In this document: positions 27,101 through 37,927 of the stretch, in pieces
Layout of the letters: each line of letters opens with the position of its first letter
How positions within the stretch are numbered: the first letter of the stretch is position 1
Assembly (NCBI GenBank): GCA_017511945.1
Contig: JAFWHR010000013.1
Location: 1-53,042 of the forward strand
DNA: 53,042 nt
Direction: 5' to 3'
DNA from: Bacilli bacterium
GTDB lineage: Bacteria > Bacillota_I > Bacilli_A > RF39 > UBA660
Translations under genes and position numbers: made by a program
Notes under the pieces: model-generated
What the model was told of the DNA's origin: nothing
What the model saw: the letters and a program-made list of their open reading frames with translations, nothing else
Database searches by the model: none

Positions 27101-27810
27101 GTGAAGAGATTATAGATGCTTTAGGTGAAGCTGGACTAGATAAAGATGGCAAGATGGAACTGTACGATGGAAGAACTGGAGAAAAATTTGATAACAGAAT
27201 TTCTGTCGGAGTTATGTACATGATCAAATTAGACCACATGGTTGATGATAAACTTCACGCAAGATCAACTGGACCATATTCACTTGTCACTCAGCAGCCA
27301 CTTGGTGGTAAAGCTCAGTTTGGTGGTCAGAGATTTGGTGAGATGGAAGTTTGGGCACTATATGCTTATGGTGCGGCTAACATCTTACAGGAAATGATGA
27401 CTGTTAAATCAGACGATGTAATTGGAAGAGTTAAAGTATATGAGTCACTAGTTAAAGGTGAAGAGTTACCTAAATCAGGAGTTCCTGAGAGTTTCAGAGT
27501 TGTAATTAAAGAGTTCCAGGCGTTAGGACTTGATATAACTGTACTTAATGAAGAAGGAAGATTTGTCGAGTTAAAAGAATTAGAAGAAGCAGAAAAAGAA
27601 TCTTTCGTACCTGATACCGATTTAGAATCTGAAATCTTAAAAGAAAAAGAAGCTAATCAAAAGTTAAAAGAAAGTGCGAATGATTCTAAAGAACTTACTG
27701 AAGAGTTAGATGACTTAAAAGAAGAGATAAATTTAGATGAACCTTTAGAAGGTGAAGATGATTCTTTAGAAACTGAAGTTGAATCTAAAGAGGAAGGGGA
27801 GGATAAATAA
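24166..27810 (+). CDS. rpoB: RNA polymerase beta subunit
   Basis: 1214 residues. The start is TTG 24166 after AGGGGTGA: the protein begins [17 protein letters not shown] after the initiator, aligned with Bacillus RpoB; the open frame upstream is leader. The rifampicin region ([32 protein letters not shown]) is wild-type in pattern. Conserved GRHGNKG and the C-terminal [26 protein letters not shown] are present. A Glu-rich acidic tail of about 75 residues ends the protein, as in Firmicutes. Overlaps rpoC start (TAATG). Confidence 0.99.
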   Translation: MAYKIKKVNKYRERRNYAKTENAIELTNLLEIQKKSYSWFIENGIKEVFDDIFPVESFTGNLSLEFGDYSFDEPRYNIKQCKERYSTYSAPLKVDARLFNVESGEVKEQEIYLGDMPIMTESGAFIINGAERVVVSQLVRSPSVYFGKEIDKKNGRIISTCQIIPTRGTWLELETDARDIVYVRIDRTRKVPITTLLRAVGLSSDSDINDLFGENDYVIKTIEKDTNKNTDEALIDIHSKLRPGEPSTLESAKNQLITRFFDAFRYDLAKVGRYKFNKKLNVLDRLLGCTLAETIKDGNKVIAKEGTLVDKEVLESLKPIFEKGYGMVDALVNPDLDNYGSVQIVKVYSKVNPEKIVKIIGNDQSIDVKRLTTSDIYASVSYYLNLQDGIGSYDEIDHLSNRRVRQVGELLQNQFRIGISRIERMIRDRMSTQDISEVTPKSLINIRPLTASIKEFFGSSQLSQFMDQINPVAELTHKRRLSSLGPGGLSKDRAGMDVRDVNPSHYGRLCPVESPEGPNIGLITSLASYARVNEYGFIMTPYRKVENGKLTDEIKYMTADEELEYYIAPATSADGKKIIEENVAVRYKSDNLIIPSEKVEYIDVSPQQIISITTSGIPFLEHDDGKRALMGANMQRQAIPLLEAEAPLIGTGVEAIAARDSGVVITSKADGVVKYVDARKIIIKNAKGTDTYYMDGFERSNMGTCYHQRPIVRKGDKVKVGEVIADGPSTDKGEMALGKNLTIAFVNYDGYNYEDAVILNERLVKDDVFTSIHIKDYEIDCRDTKLGPEEFTRDIPNVSEEARKNLDENGIIRIGTEVKDDDILVGKVTPKGMAELTSEEKLLHAIFGEKTREVRDTSLRVQHGGGGIVHDVQILSKEDNEELPAGVSKKIRVYIAQKRKIGVGDKISGRHGNKGVVSLVLPEEDMPYTKEGKTVDILLNPLGVPSRMNLGQILELHLGMAAKNLNIHVATPVFDGATREEIIDALGEAGLDKDGKMELYDGRTGEKFDNRISVGVMYMIKLDHMVDDKLHARSTGPYSLVTQQPLGGKAQFGGQRFGEMEVWALYAYGAANILQEMMTVKSDDVIGRVKVYESLVKGEELPKSGVPESFRVVIKEFQALGLDITVLNEEGRFVELKELEEAEKESFVPDTDLESEILKEKEANQKLKESANDSKELTEELDDLKEEINLDEPLEGEDDSLETEVESKEEGEDK

Positions 27811-30800
27811 TGGATGCAAATAGCTTTGAAGGCTTAAGAATAGCCATTGCCTCACCAGAAAAGATACGTGCATGGTCTTATGGAGAAGTTAAAAAAGCCG
27901 AGACTATGAATTATAGAACATTAAAACCCGAAAGAGATGGACTATTTTGTGAAAAGATATTCGGACCTACTAAGGATTTTGAATGTTCATGTGGTAAGTA
28001 TAAAAGACTTAGATATAAAAATATAATTTGTGACAGATGTGGAGTTGAAGTTACTAAGGCAAAAGTACGTAGAGAGCGTATGGGTCATATAGAACTTGCA
28101 ACCCCTGTGTCTCACATATGGTTTTTCAAAGGTGTACCTTCTAGAATGGGGTTAGTTTTAGATATGTCACCTAGAGAACTAGAAGAAGTATTATATTTCG
28201 TCTCATATGTAGTTTTAGATCCAGGAAGTACACCACTTGAGAAAAAACAGACTATAAGTGATAAAGATTATAGAACTTACTATGAAAAATATGGTGATAC
28301 TTTTAGAGTAGGAATGGGTGCGGAAGCTATAGAGGAACTACTTAAAGAAGTAGATCTTCAAAAAGAAGTAGATGATATTAAGGAAGAGATTTCTAAGATT
28401 AAAGATTCATCAAGTCAAAAGAGAGTAAGACTAATTAAAAGGTTAGATGTCTTAGATGCATTTTTAGAGTCAGGTAACAGACCAGAGTGGATGATTTTAA
28501 CTGCTCTTCCTGTAATACCACCAGAGCTTAGACCGATGATTCAATTAGATGGTGGAAGATTTGCTACTTCAGATTTAAATGACTTATATAGAAGAGTTAT
28601 AAATAGAAATAATAGACTTAAAAAGTTAATTGAACTTCAAGCTCCTTCTATAATAATTCAAAATGAGAAGAGAATGCTTCAAGAAGCAGTTGACGCTCTA
28701 TTCGATAATGGAAGACGTGGTAAAAATATAACTGGTCCAGGTAATAGACCACTTAAATCACTATCTTCAATGCTTAAAGGAAAACAAGGAAGATTTAGAC
28801 AGAATTTATTAGGTAAACGTGTCGATTATTCAGCTCGTTCAGTTATCGTTGTTGGACCATCACTTAAAATGTACGAGTGTGGTATTCCAAAAGAAATGGC
28901 TCTAGAACTGTTTAAACCACATGTCATTAACGGTCTTGTAACTAAAGAAATTGCAAGTAATATTAAAGCTGCAAAGAGAATGATAGAAAATCAAGATGAG
29001 AGAGTTTGGGATATCGTAGAAGAGAAGATTAAGGAGCACCCAGTTCTTCTTAATAGAGCTCCTACATTGCACAGACTTTCAATTCAAGCATTTGAACCTA
29101 AACTAATTGATGGTAAAGCAATTAGACTTCACCCACTCGTGTGTGCAGGATTCAATGCGGACTTCGATGGAGATCAGATGGCAGTACACGTTCCTATATC
29201 AGATGCTGCTCAAGCTGAAGCGAGACTACTTATGCTTTCAGCCAACAATATATTATCTCCAAAAGATGGTTCTCCAATAGCTACTCCTGGACAAGATATG
29301 GTTTTAGGTAATTACTATCTAACTATGGAAAAAGAAGCAGAAGAAGGAGAAGGACGCATATTTAAAGATTCAAACGATGTAATTATGGCTTATGAGAGAA
29401 GAGAGATTACACTACATACGAGAATAGCTCTTCCAGTAAAATCATTTAGACATAAAATATTCCCTGATAAATACATGGATAAATACTTAGTTACAACTCC
29501 TGGTAAAATAATATTTAATGAGATATTCCCAGACACATTCCAGTATATCAATGATGGAAGTTCTGATAACGCTCTTAAGACAACTCCTTCTAAATATTTT
29601 ATCGAAAGAGGTAAAAATATACCAGAAGAGATAAAGAAAATGCCTTTAGTTAAAGCATTTAATAAAGGAGCAATTGTAAGGTTAATCGCACAGATATATA
29701 AGAGATATCAGACAACTGAAACATCTATTATGCTTGATGCGATTAAGGATTTAGGATTTAAATATTCAACTTTATCTGGAATAAGTATATCTATAGATGA
29801 ATTTAAAGAATCTGAAATTAAAAAAGAAGTAATTGAAAAAGCTAGAGAAAAAGTTGAAAAGATCACTAAACAGTTTAGAAGAGGTTTAATTACCGATCAA
29901 GAGAGATATGAGAATGTAATTGAAACTTGGTTTGATGCTAAAAATAAAATATATGATGATTTAGACAAAGCATTAAAATCTAATCCTTATTCTCCAATTA
30001 CGATGATGATAGAATCAAAAGCTAGAGGATCAATAGATCAATATGGACAGATGGCTGGAATGCGTGGTATCATGCTTAAACCGAATGGTGACTATGTAGA
30101 AATACCTATATTATCTTCATTTGGTGAAGGAATGACCGTATCAGAGTTCTTTACATCTACTCATGGTACTCGTAAAGGTGCGGTTGATACAGCCCTTAAA
30201 ACAGCTGATGCTGGTTATCTAACAAGAAGACTAGTAGACGTTGTACAAGATGTCATAGTTAAAGAAGATGATTGTGGATCTGATAGTGGAGTCTTAGCTG
30301 AAGCATTCTACAATTCGGATGGTACATTAATCGAATCATTAGAAGAGAGAATAATAGGAAGATATACTAGTAAGAAAGTATATAAACCGGATAGTAAAGA
30401 TGTACTTGTGGATAAAGATGTATATATAACTGAATCTATCGCTGAGAAAATAGTTAAAGCCGGAATTACTAAAGTACCAATTAGATCAGTTCTCACATGT
30501 AAAACAGATCACGGTGTTTGTAGAAAGTGTTATGGAAGAAACTTAGCTACTGGATTTGATGTTGAAATAGGTGAGGCTGTCGGAATTATGGCTGCTCAGT
30601 CAATTGGAGAGCCAGGAACTCAGCTTACCATGAGAAACTTCAACACAGGTGGAGTTGCCGGTGGAGACGATATCACTCAAGGTCTTCCACGTGTTACTGA
30701 AATATTTGAAGCTAGAAACCCTAAAGGAAAAGCTACCATTTCTGAAATTAACGGTGTTGTAACTGAGATTAAAGAAGATGGCGGAACATATAAGATATTT

Positions 30801-31445
30801 GTTAAAAATGATGTCGAGACTGTCGAACATACATCTAACTATGGATCTAAACTTGCAGTAGAAAAAGGTGAAGAAGTTAAAGCTGGTCAGAGACTTACAC
30901 ATGGAGCAATCAACCCTAAAGAACTACTTGTTGTAACAGACCCTATAACTGTTCAGCAGTATATACTATTTGAAATTCAAAAAGTTTATAGATCTCAAGG
31001 TGTTGATATATCTGATAAACACGTGGAGATTATGGCTAGAAGAATGATTTCTAAGATTAAAATAATAGATTCAGGTGATTCTCTATTCTTACCTGGTACG
31101 ATGGTGAATATAATTGACTTTACTAAAGAGAATAAGAATTTAATACTTAATGGTAAAAAACCATCAACTGGTAAACCAGTACTATTAGGTATTACAAAAG
31201 CATCATTAGAAACTGATTCATTCTTATCAGCTGCATCATTCCAAGAGACTACGAGAATATTAACTGATGCTGCTGTACATGGTAGAGTAGATCATTTAAA
31301 TGGTTTAAAAGAAAACGTAATTATAGGTAAGTTAATACCTGCTGGAACTGGTGCGAAGAAATATAAAGAAGCACAGTACAGTTTAGAAAACGAGATATTA
31401 ACTGAAGAGCCTTTAGAGGCATTAGAACAAGAACTTATGGATTAG
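27810..31445 (+). CDS. rpoC: RNA polymerase beta' subunit
   Basis: 1211 residues. Zinc finger [20 protein letters not shown] at the N-terminus, active-site [12 protein letters not shown] with the three Mg-binding Asp, bridge and trigger helix region [25 protein letters not shown], second zinc site with [11 protein letters not shown]. Firmicute type without the large insertions of proteobacteria. The stop codon lies inside a terminator stem. Confidence 0.99.
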   Translation: MDANSFEGLRIAIASPEKIRAWSYGEVKKAETMNYRTLKPERDGLFCEKIFGPTKDFECSCGKYKRLRYKNIICDRCGVEVTKAKVRRERMGHIELATPVSHIWFFKGVPSRMGLVLDMSPRELEEVLYFVSYVVLDPGSTPLEKKQTISDKDYRTYYEKYGDTFRVGMGAEAIEELLKEVDLQKEVDDIKEEISKIKDSSSQKRVRLIKRLDVLDAFLESGNRPEWMILTALPVIPPELRPMIQLDGGRFATSDLNDLYRRVINRNNRLKKLIELQAPSIIIQNEKRMLQEAVDALFDNGRRGKNITGPGNRPLKSLSSMLKGKQGRFRQNLLGKRVDYSARSVIVVGPSLKMYECGIPKEMALELFKPHVINGLVTKEIASNIKAAKRMIENQDERVWDIVEEKIKEHPVLLNRAPTLHRLSIQAFEPKLIDGKAIRLHPLVCAGFNADFDGDQMAVHVPISDAAQAEARLLMLSANNILSPKDGSPIATPGQDMVLGNYYLTMEKEAEEGEGRIFKDSNDVIMAYERREITLHTRIALPVKSFRHKIFPDKYMDKYLVTTPGKIIFNEIFPDTFQYINDGSSDNALKTTPSKYFIERGKNIPEEIKKMPLVKAFNKGAIVRLIAQIYKRYQTTETSIMLDAIKDLGFKYSTLSGISISIDEFKESEIKKEVIEKAREKVEKITKQFRRGLITDQERYENVIETWFDAKNKIYDDLDKALKSNPYSPITMMIESKARGSIDQYGQMAGMRGIMLKPNGDYVEIPILSSFGEGMTVSEFFTSTHGTRKGAVDTALKTADAGYLTRRLVDVVQDVIVKEDDCGSDSGVLAEAFYNSDGTLIESLEERIIGRYTSKKVYKPDSKDVLVDKDVYITESIAEKIVKAGITKVPIRSVLTCKTDHGVCRKCYGRNLATGFDVEIGEAVGIMAAQSIGEPGTQLTMRNFNTGGVAGGDDITQGLPRVTEIFEARNPKGKATISEINGVVTEIKEDGGTYKIFVKNDVETVEHTSNYGSKLAVEKGEEVKAGQRLTHGAINPKELLVVTDPITVQQYILFEIQKVYRSQGVDISDKHVEIMARRMISKIKIIDSGDSLFLPGTMVNIIDFTKENKNLILNGKKPSTGKPVLLGITKASLETDSFLSAASFQETTRILTDAAVHGRVDHLNGLKENVIIGKLIPAGTGAKKYKEAQYSLENEILTEEPLEALEQELMD

Positions 31446-31456
31446 TTCTTGTTTTA
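31425..31456 (+). terminator. Terminator over the rpoC stop codon
   Basis: AACAAGAACT, loop around TATGGATT, AGTTCTTGTT, then TTAATT. A strong stem with a weak T run. Confidence 0.65.
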
Positions 31457-31461
31457 ATTAA

Positions 31462-31490
31462 TTGACAAAAATAAATATATATAGTAATAT
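31462..31490 (+). promoter_or_regulatory. Promoter of the DUF4116 gene
   Basis: TTGACA (31462-31467), 17 bases, TAATAT (31485-31490). Confidence 0.8.
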
Positions 31491-31514
31491 ATCAAACTTG
31501 AATAGGAGGTATTT

Positions 31515-32564
31515 ATGGCAAAAATAGAAAAAAGTTTTGAAGCATTATCACATGTTAAAAATGGCGGAAGTTTAAAAGATATATTTAAAAACGTTATAAC
31601 ACATCAAATGTGCGAAATAGCAGTTTCATTAAATGGTATGGAGATTAAAAATGTTCCTGTAAAACTTAGAACTAGAGATTTGTTTTTAACTGCAATTAGA
31701 AATAACGGAATGGCTTTTGGTTTATTTTCAAATCATCTTATAGTAGACAGTAATGAAAGAAAATGCTATAGTCAAGATGAAGAAATTGTTAGTGAGGCAT
31801 TTTCATCAAACAAAGAATCACTAAAATTTGCAGATGAAAAAATTCAAAAGAAATATGTTAAAGAAGATATTAATAATTTAAAATATACTGCAGATTTTGT
31901 TGCATTAGATATAGTTAAACATAATGTAGAAGTGTTAAGATATGCAAATGAGAAATTTGTGCTTATGATGGTTAAGAGTAGTGGACTATTACTTAAGTTT
32001 GTAGGTGATTATGCTGAAAAAAAGGATATAGTTTCATTTGGAGTTAGAAATAATGGAATGGCTTTACAATATGCTAATAGTTTTAAAAATGATCCAGAGA
32101 TAGTTGAACTTGCCTATGAATCAGACAATAGGTCATTAAAATATGCATCAGATAGTATTCAATTAAAATATATTAAGAATAACTGTTTTAATTTGCAGTA
32201 TGCATCTGACAAAATAAAAGATGATAAAGATGCTACTTTATTAGCCGTTTCAATTGATGGTAGAACACTTAAATATGCATCAAATAGATTACAGAATGAT
32301 TATGAAGTTGTTATGACTGCTGTATCAAATAGAGGAGTTGCTTTAGCATCTGCCAGTAGGAAACTTTCTAATGAAAAAGATATCGTTATGAAGGCAGTTG
32401 AGCAAAACGGTTATTCTTTAGCATTTGCCAGTGATGATTTATGCAATGATAGAGATGTAGTATTAACAGCTGTAGCAAATGGCTTTGATTCTATAGAATT
32501 TGCAGGAAAAGATTTAAGAAAAGATAGAGATATTTTTAGTGCAAGAAATATTGCAAGAAGATAA
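31515..32564 (+). CDS. DUF4116 repeat protein
   Basis: A 349-residue helical repeat protein. Units of about 25-35 residues carry the DUF4116 pattern: D-x-E/D-V/I-V-x2-A-V-x2-N/R-G-x2-L-x-YAS (for example DDKDATLLAVSIDGRTLKYAS, NDYEVVMTAVSNRGVALASAS, DRDVVLTAVANGFDSIEFAG). DUF4116 repeats occur widely in uncultured Firmicutes, protists and giant viruses, function unknown. No signal peptide. AGGAGG precedes the ATG. Followed by a small gene that probably shares its transcript. Confidence 0.85.
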   Translation: MAKIEKSFEALSHVKNGGSLKDIFKNVITHQMCEIAVSLNGMEIKNVPVKLRTRDLFLTAIRNNGMAFGLFSNHLIVDSNERKCYSQDEEIVSEAFSSNKESLKFADEKIQKKYVKEDINNLKYTADFVALDIVKHNVEVLRYANEKFVLMMVKSSGLLLKFVGDYAEKKDIVSFGVRNNGMALQYANSFKNDPEIVELAYESDNRSLKYASDSIQLKYIKNNCFNLQYASDKIKDDKDATLLAVSIDGRTLKYASNRLQNDYEVVMTAVSNRGVALASASRKLSNEKDIVMKAVEQNGYSLAFASDDLCNDRDVVLTAVANGFDSIEFAGKDLRKDRDIFSARNIARR

Positions 32565-32604
32565 TATTTATAAAGAATTATAATATTTTAGGAGGAGAAT
32601 TGAT

Positions 32605-32982
32605 ATGGATAATAATGAAATTTTAAATAATGAAGAAATTGAAGTTAGAAGAAGTTTAGATGGTGAAATATATTTTGCTAATCCAACAGCAGAATATGAT
32701 TACTTTATGAAACGTATGGATGCTATATCTAAATATAGTAATGAATTTTTTAGAGAAATTGCAATCCTAAAGTTAGCAAATAGATATATGAAAGCTTTAG
32801 CTATGCTTAGAGAAGAAAATTCTTTTGACTCTGAGACGTTAGCAGACGTTTATTATGATATTTTAAATCGTCTTGGAATTGAGCAATATTGTATTGAGGG
32901 AGAAATAGATAATTATATTAAAACTCATGATATTGATTTTACTAAAAAGAGTAATATGGTTGTATCTTCTAGAAGAAGATAG
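32605..32982 (+). CDS. Hypothetical protein
   Basis: 125 residues, no family recognised. Acidic and largely helical (AEYDYFMKRMDAISKYSNEFFREIAILKLANRYMKALAML) with a basic Ser/Arg end. AGGAGG precedes the ATG. It lies 40 bases after the DUF4116 gene and before a clear terminator, so the two form one unit. Confidence 0.7.
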   Translation: MDNNEILNNEEIEVRRSLDGEIYFANPTAEYDYFMKRMDAISKYSNEFFREIAILKLANRYMKALAMLREENSFDSETLADVYYDILNRLGIEQYCIEGEIDNYIKTHDIDFTKKSNMVVSSRRR

Positions 32983-33010
32983 GAGTTTTAAGATAAAGTA
33001 GCTAAATTGG

Positions 33011-33033
33011 AAGCATATTTTTATGCTTTTTTA
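33011..33033 (+). terminator. Terminator of the DUF4116 unit
   Basis: AAGCATA, loop TTTT, TATGCTT and T run. Confidence 0.88.
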
Positions 33034-33158
33034 CTTTACTAAATTAAACCTTTGCAAATCATAATTTAAACATAGAGAAGTATTTAATATCAAAGAGATA
33101 TAAAAAAATAATATTAAAAAATGTGTTATAATATACAAAAAAAAGAAAGGAAATCAGT

Positions 33159-33701
33159 ATGAATGTCATATTCTTAGACTTTGATGGTGTTTTAGATACT
33201 ATTCACTATAAATCATATGAAGACGTTGAAAAAAGAGTAAAAATTCTATCAGATATATGTAAGAAATACGACTGTAAAGTTGTTATCGAAGCTGCTGCTA
33301 AAGATGCGATAGACGAAGATACTATGCAAATATATGGTAAATGGGTAAACTACATTTTTAGTTTGTTTAAAAAATATGAAATTGAATGCATTGGAAGAAC
33401 CCCAAACGTCAGAAAAAAATATACAGACACTTCGTATATGGATATGTGGAAGGAGGATGAAATAAGACTTTATTTGTATAGACATCCTGAAATAAAACAC
33501 TACTGCATAATCGATGATGATGATCTTCAGCCCTATAATTCTGATCTCAATAAAGTAAGAGATCACTTAGTACAAACAGTTTATTATTCAGATAATCCAA
33601 AAGAAGAAGGTTTAAAAGAATCGCATAGTGAAAAAATAGGTGAAGTATTAAAAAAAGAAAACAAAATAAGAAAGTTAGTTTTAAAAAGAAAAAGATTATA
33701 A
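33159..33701 (+). CDS. HAD-like hydrolase (HAD domain of Swiss-army-knife RNA repair type)
   Basis: A 180-residue protein. Motif I DFDGVLDT has Asp7 and Asp9; the motif IV-like Asp cluster is CIIDDDDLQPY near residue 120. This short HAD type (HAD_SAK) is found alone in many bacteria and within RNA-repair proteins. The motif II position, normally Ser/Thr (VISSSWR-like), reads VVIEAAAK here, so phosphotransfer may be impaired. A basic tail follows. AAAGGAAA and an extended -10 (TGTTATAAT) precede it. Confidence 0.75.
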   Translation: MNVIFLDFDGVLDTIHYKSYEDVEKRVKILSDICKKYDCKVVIEAAAKDAIDEDTMQIYGKWVNYIFSLFKKYEIECIGRTPNVRKKYTDTSYMDMWKEDEIRLYLYRHPEIKHYCIIDDDDLQPYNSDLNKVRDHLVQTVYYSDNPKEEGLKESHSEKIGEVLKKENKIRKLVLKRKRL

Positions 33702-33721
33702 TTATTATTTTATACAATATT

Positions 33722-33750
33722 TAGGAAGAAGTGAAATATCTTCCTTTTAA
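33722..33750 (+). terminator. Terminator after the HAD-like gene
   Basis: AGGAAGA, a 9-base loop, TCTTCCT, then TTTAAT. Confidence 0.7.
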
Positions 33751-33766
33751 TATGATATAATGATAA

Positions 33767-34888
33767 TTGGAGAGTGATTTTATAAAAAGAGAAAAGACTG
33801 TAATAAAGACAAGTATTATAAGTATTGGGGCGAATATCGTACTAGCAGCCTTTAAAGCATTTGTTGGACTTGTTTCAAATTCAATAGCTATCGTGTCAGA
33901 TGCTGTTAATAACTTAAGTGATGCCCTATCTGGTATTATTACTATAGTAGGTACAAAACTCGCAGGAAGATCTCCAGATAGAAATCATCCATATGGATAT
34001 GGAAGAATTGAGTATATGACATCTTTTATTGTATCAGGTATCGTATTATATGCGGGTATTACTGCTTTAATAGAATCAGTTAAAAAGATTATAAAACCTG
34101 AAGTAGCAGATTATAGTTTAGTTACTTTAGTTATATTAACATCCGGAATAATTGTCAAATTTATCCTTGGAGCATATGTTAAGAAAAAGGGAAGAGAAGT
34201 TAATTCTGATTCTTTAATTGCAAGTGGCTCAGATGCTTTTAATGATGCTTTGCTATCAATTTCAGTATTAGTTTGTGCGGTAATATACATAACCATTCAT
34301 GTAAGTTTGGAAGCCTATGTAGGTACGTTTTTATCACTATTTATAATTAAATCAGGTCTTGAGTTAATAAAAGAATCTGTAGATAATATTTTAGAAACTA
34401 GAATTGAAAGTGAACTATCAAGTAAAATTGTAAAGGAAGTTATTAAAGAAAAGGAAGTTGAGGGAGCATTTGATTTAATATTAAACAATTATGGACCAGA
34501 TAAATACTTAGGATCGGTTCACATTGAACTAAAAGATAATCTCTCAGTTGCTGATGTAGATAGAATATCCAGAAGTATTACAAATAATGTGATGGAAAAA
34601 TACGGTGTTATTTTGCACACGATAGGAGTCTATTCGATAAATACGAAAGACAAAAAGATAATGAATATTCAAAAAGACATAACTAAAATAGTGTTTTCTC
34701 ATAAAGGGATTTTACAGATGCATGGATTTTATTTAGATGAGAAAAATAAGACAATCAGTTTTGATATTATAATAGATTTTAAGATAAAAAATAGAGAAGA
34801 ATTATATAGAGAAATATATGATGAAGTTAAAAATAAATATAGTATATATAAAATAAATATAACTTTAGATATAGATGTGAGTGATTAA
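33767..34888 (+). CDS. Cation diffusion facilitator transporter (first copy)
   Basis: 373 residues: six membrane helices (about residues 12-200) and a long C-terminal cytoplasmic domain. In helix 2 SDAVNNLSD offers N48-x3-D52, in helix 5 GSDAFNDALLS offers D-x3-D; this pattern resembles the manganese group of CDF proteins, though specificity is inferred. NHPYGYGRIEY after helix 2 is the family hallmark. The start is unclear: TTG 33767 sits just after an extended -10 (TGATATAAT), while GGAGAGTGA would serve an ATA at 33782 in the same frame. Confidence 0.88.
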   Translation: MESDFIKREKTVIKTSIISIGANIVLAAFKAFVGLVSNSIAIVSDAVNNLSDALSGIITIVGTKLAGRSPDRNHPYGYGRIEYMTSFIVSGIVLYAGITALIESVKKIIKPEVADYSLVTLVILTSGIIVKFILGAYVKKKGREVNSDSLIASGSDAFNDALLSISVLVCAVIYITIHVSLEAYVGTFLSLFIIKSGLELIKESVDNILETRIESELSSKIVKEVIKEKEVEGAFDLILNNYGPDKYLGSVHIELKDNLSVADVDRISRSITNNVMEKYGVILHTIGVYSINTKDKKIMNIQKDITKIVFSHKGILQMHGFYLDEKNKTISFDIIIDFKIKNREELYREIYDEVKNKYSIYKINITLDIDVSD

Positions 34889-34902
34889 AAAGGTGATGTT
34901 AT

Positions 34903-36060
34903 TTGGATTTAAAAAGAGAAATAGAAAGATTACTGAGTTTAGAAAAATTTAATAATTTAAATAAAGAACAAAAATCTATGGTTGCTGAAGCAATATATGC
35001 TAATAGTTTAATTTTATCAGAAAGACAAAGAGAAAAATATTTTAGAATAATTGAAGAAAGACTAAATTCCATAGAATGTTTAGATGATGATAATTATTAT
35101 GAAAATGGTATTTGTTATGGTGGAATAGTAAAGACTGATGTTGCAAGAGAAACGATTGATGAAGATGGTTTAGTCTTTCCTTTTATCTATGATTTAAAAT
35201 ATAAGATAATTCAAAGTCCTTTTGGAAGACTTACCAAATCAATTCTCCATGAATTTGGACATTTAACTTGCAAAAAAGAAAATGTTAATTTAAATGCTGA
35301 GAAAGTAAGAAGCAGAGATGATGTTTTGCACATTGATAAAGGTGGACTTGTAATAACTGAAGGATTTGTAAGTGAGTATGGACAGGCTCTTACAGAAACG
35401 ATGGACGAATTTACTACATTTTTATCATACAAAGCTTATTTAAAAGATATTGATATAAATATTAATGATCGTTTAAGAAAATTTGCAGCAAATCACGGTT
35501 TAGAACTTGAAAATCATTCAAAATCCGATGGAATTTTATATGATAATTTATATAGCAGTTACCCTGAAGAAGAACTGTCGTATGATAATGATTATATGAC
35601 TAGCATGTTCAACCTAATTTATAACAGATATAGTCCACTAACTAAACTTATTATGCATTCGTTTCAAAATCCAATGTTTAATGAAAATGATTTAAAAGAA
35701 TCATATAAAAATGGTGGTGGATTAGAAGCAAGTGTTGATGGAACACCTATTAACGATTTCTTTTACGCATATTATGAGTCATCATTTCATACTGAAGATA
35801 TATTTAATAAAATGATGGGTAATGATGCCTGGAAAGTTTTCTGTAAGGAATTTGATAGTAAAATGCACTTTACAGATATAGATTATGATTTCATAGAGGG
35901 AAGTATAGATTATTTTAGACAATTTTATGAAAAAAGGATTGAGAACTATTTGAATAGGGGATTGATAACAGAAATAGAGGCGAAAGAGAGACTTTCGGAA
36001 TATAACGATACATATGAATTATGTAATAATCACTACTTTGCAAATTCAAAAAAGAAATAG
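34903..36060 (+). CDS. Putative zinc metalloprotease-like protein (HEFGH)
   Basis: 385 residues, no recognised family beyond the zinc motif ILHEFGH (His116, Glu117, His120). Residues near 150-175 (GGLVITEGFVSEYGQALTETMDEFTTFLSY) look like the second part of a gluzincin site, with possible third ligand Glu. No signal peptide or membrane segment, so it seems cytosolic. The start is TTG after AAGGTGATG. It lies 14 bases after the CDF gene and ends at a strong terminator, so both are in one operon. Confidence 0.7.
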   Translation: MDLKREIERLLSLEKFNNLNKEQKSMVAEAIYANSLILSERQREKYFRIIEERLNSIECLDDDNYYENGICYGGIVKTDVARETIDEDGLVFPFIYDLKYKIIQSPFGRLTKSILHEFGHLTCKKENVNLNAEKVRSRDDVLHIDKGGLVITEGFVSEYGQALTETMDEFTTFLSYKAYLKDIDININDRLRKFAANHGLELENHSKSDGILYDNLYSSYPEEELSYDNDYMTSMFNLIYNRYSPLTKLIMHSFQNPMFNENDLKESYKNGGGLEASVDGTPINDFFYAYYESSFHTEDIFNKMMGNDAWKVFCKEFDSKMHFTDIDYDFIEGSIDYFRQFYEKRIENYLNRGLITEIEAKERLSEYNDTYELCNNHYFANSKKK

Positions 36061-36082
36061 TCTAGTTAATTAAAAATGTAAT

Positions 36083-36109
36083 AGCACGGATTTAATCTGT
36101 GCTTTTTTT
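36083..36109 (+). terminator. Terminator after the HEFGH gene
   Basis: AGCACGGAT, loop TTA, ATCTGTGCT, then seven T. Confidence 0.92.
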
Positions 36110-36279
36110 ATATAATTAGAGTTCTTTTCCAAATAATAGAATAAAATAATTGTTTTGATGCATATATATAAAGAGGATACCATAGATTTATTAATATATT
36201 ACAATACTAAAAATAATTCAAAAAGATCTTAAATTATAATTTTGAATTAAAAAGCTTTGAAAAATGAGGAGGCCTTAGA

Positions 36280-37755
36280 ATGAAAAAAGGTATTTTATTA
36301 AAATTAATAGTTTTGTTTACTTTTTTTATTCCATCTTTTGCCTTAGCTATGGATTTAAATGAAGCTGAGCAAATGGATGTATTAAATAACACTGAACAAA
36401 TTCAAAATGAAAATATTGAGAACAATGTGACACAAGAAGATGTAATTCATGAGGCAAGTAATGAACAGAATGATGAAGGAAATATAGTAAGTTTGGATAA
36501 TGATGAACATAGAGTTGAAATGATTATAAGAAAAGTAGATGAGAATGGAAATAGTTTAGAAGGTGCAGTACTTCAAATAATAGATTCTAATGGCATTGTA
36601 GTTGATGAATGGGTATCTGATGGTACTTTTCATACTATTATGCTTAAAGAAGGTGATTATGTACTTCATGAAAAGCAGGCTCCAAATAACTATATTATAG
36701 CTGAGGATAAACCATTTACCGTTAAAGTAGGAATAAGTGAGCTTGATGCTGGTGTTGACTTTTCTGATTTACCTTGTAACCATTACGGTGGAACGCCTTT
36801 ATACTATGTAGAGATTAATGGAGTAAGAAGTGAAGTGTATTGTATAAACCAAGATTTAGAAACTCCTGATGATAATTCAAAATACGATGGTGTAATAATA
36901 AAGCCAGATAATATTAAAGATTTTACTCAGCAGTCAGTATATGTAGATGCTCATCAAAACAAGAGTTTAACAGATATTTCTGATCAGTCACTCAGCTTAC
37001 AACAGTTGTATGACAAAGTTTTAGACATTATTTATCATAGACAAAAGGCTTCAGAGATTTTTAGCGATTTAAGAGAAGCAGAAATTAGATATGTAACTGA
37101 GTCTGCACTTAAAAATTATGTAAATGCTGGTCTAACAAGAGTACAAAGAGTATCTATAAATAGTGCACCTGAAAACTATCAGAGTATGGATTATTATATT
37201 ACTGATGATGGTAAATATATATGGTATTTGTATCCTTGGTATAGAAGTTTTATATATGATCCAAATGCACCAATAGGAAAAGATATATTTAAAACTGTTA
37301 TAGGTAGCGGTGATGCTTTTGGCAATTTAGCTAGACATTGGAATTCAGGTCATAATGCTAAAAGAAGTGAAGAGGTAAGAAAACAAATTGCAAGATATTA
37401 TGAATTATATCAGTATTTAATCAGTGATAGTGATTATCATCCATCTGATATGCATTTATATGTTTATGCATCAAATGATAAGTCATTAGACATGTCAGAT
37501 TTAAATTTTGATGGGGGTGCCTATCAAAACCTATTAGGTGTAGTTTGGTATAATCCCCATGATGAAAATGTGAAAATGGAGATTATTTATGTTAATAAAG
37601 AAGTTCCTAAAGAAAATTATCCAAAAGATACTTATAAAGAAACTTTAATTATTAATCCACAAACTGGTGACAATATAAATATCTATGTTATATCATTAAC
37701 TATAAGTATAGCATTGTTAACTAGTCAATATCTGAGAAAAATAGTTATGCGATGA
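36280..37755 (+). CDS. Wall-anchored surface protein with SpaA-like and thioester-like domains, NPQTG signal
   Basis: 491 residues. A signal peptide ends at FALA (residue 23). An acidic, Asn/Glu-rich linker follows to about 75, then a SpaA-type prealbumin fold (EMIIRKVDENGNSLEGAVLQI ... YVLHEKQAPNNYII) to about 150. The rest resembles a thioester domain: Cys188 lies in EVYCINQD, but the Gln partner position (TQxA) reads TESA (Glu274). The C-terminus has NPQTGD, a hydrophobic helix and LRKIVMR, a sortase signal with Asn in place of Leu. AGGAGG precedes the ATG; a strong hairpin follows. Confidence 0.82.
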   Translation: MKKGILLKLIVLFTFFIPSFALAMDLNEAEQMDVLNNTEQIQNENIENNVTQEDVIHEASNEQNDEGNIVSLDNDEHRVEMIIRKVDENGNSLEGAVLQIIDSNGIVVDEWVSDGTFHTIMLKEGDYVLHEKQAPNNYIIAEDKPFTVKVGISELDAGVDFSDLPCNHYGGTPLYYVEINGVRSEVYCINQDLETPDDNSKYDGVIIKPDNIKDFTQQSVYVDAHQNKSLTDISDQSLSLQQLYDKVLDIIYHRQKASEIFSDLREAEIRYVTESALKNYVNAGLTRVQRVSINSAPENYQSMDYYITDDGKYIWYLYPWYRSFIYDPNAPIGKDIFKTVIGSGDAFGNLARHWNSGHNAKRSEEVRKQIARYYELYQYLISDSDYHPSDMHLYVYASNDKSLDMSDLNFDGGAYQNLLGVVWYNPHDENVKMEIIYVNKEVPKENYPKDTYKETLIINPQTGDNINIYVISLTISIALLTSQYLRKIVMR

Positions 37756-37756
37756 T

Positions 37757-37790
37757 AAAACTGTTAAGATTTCAAAATTTTAACAGTTTT
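37757..37790. terminator. Strong terminator after the surface protein
   Basis: AAAACTGTTAA and TTAACAGTTTT form an 11-bp stem; the flanks allow termination in both directions. Confidence 0.85.
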
Positions 37791-37927
37791 ATTAATAATT
37801 AATTACACTCTGATTAGATTAAAACCCATCTAATAACAAAATCTATAATAGTAATAAGATAAACTAAAAAAATGCAATATAATTTAAAAATTTAATGTTA
37901 TAATGATTGCAAGAGGGTAGTAGTTTT

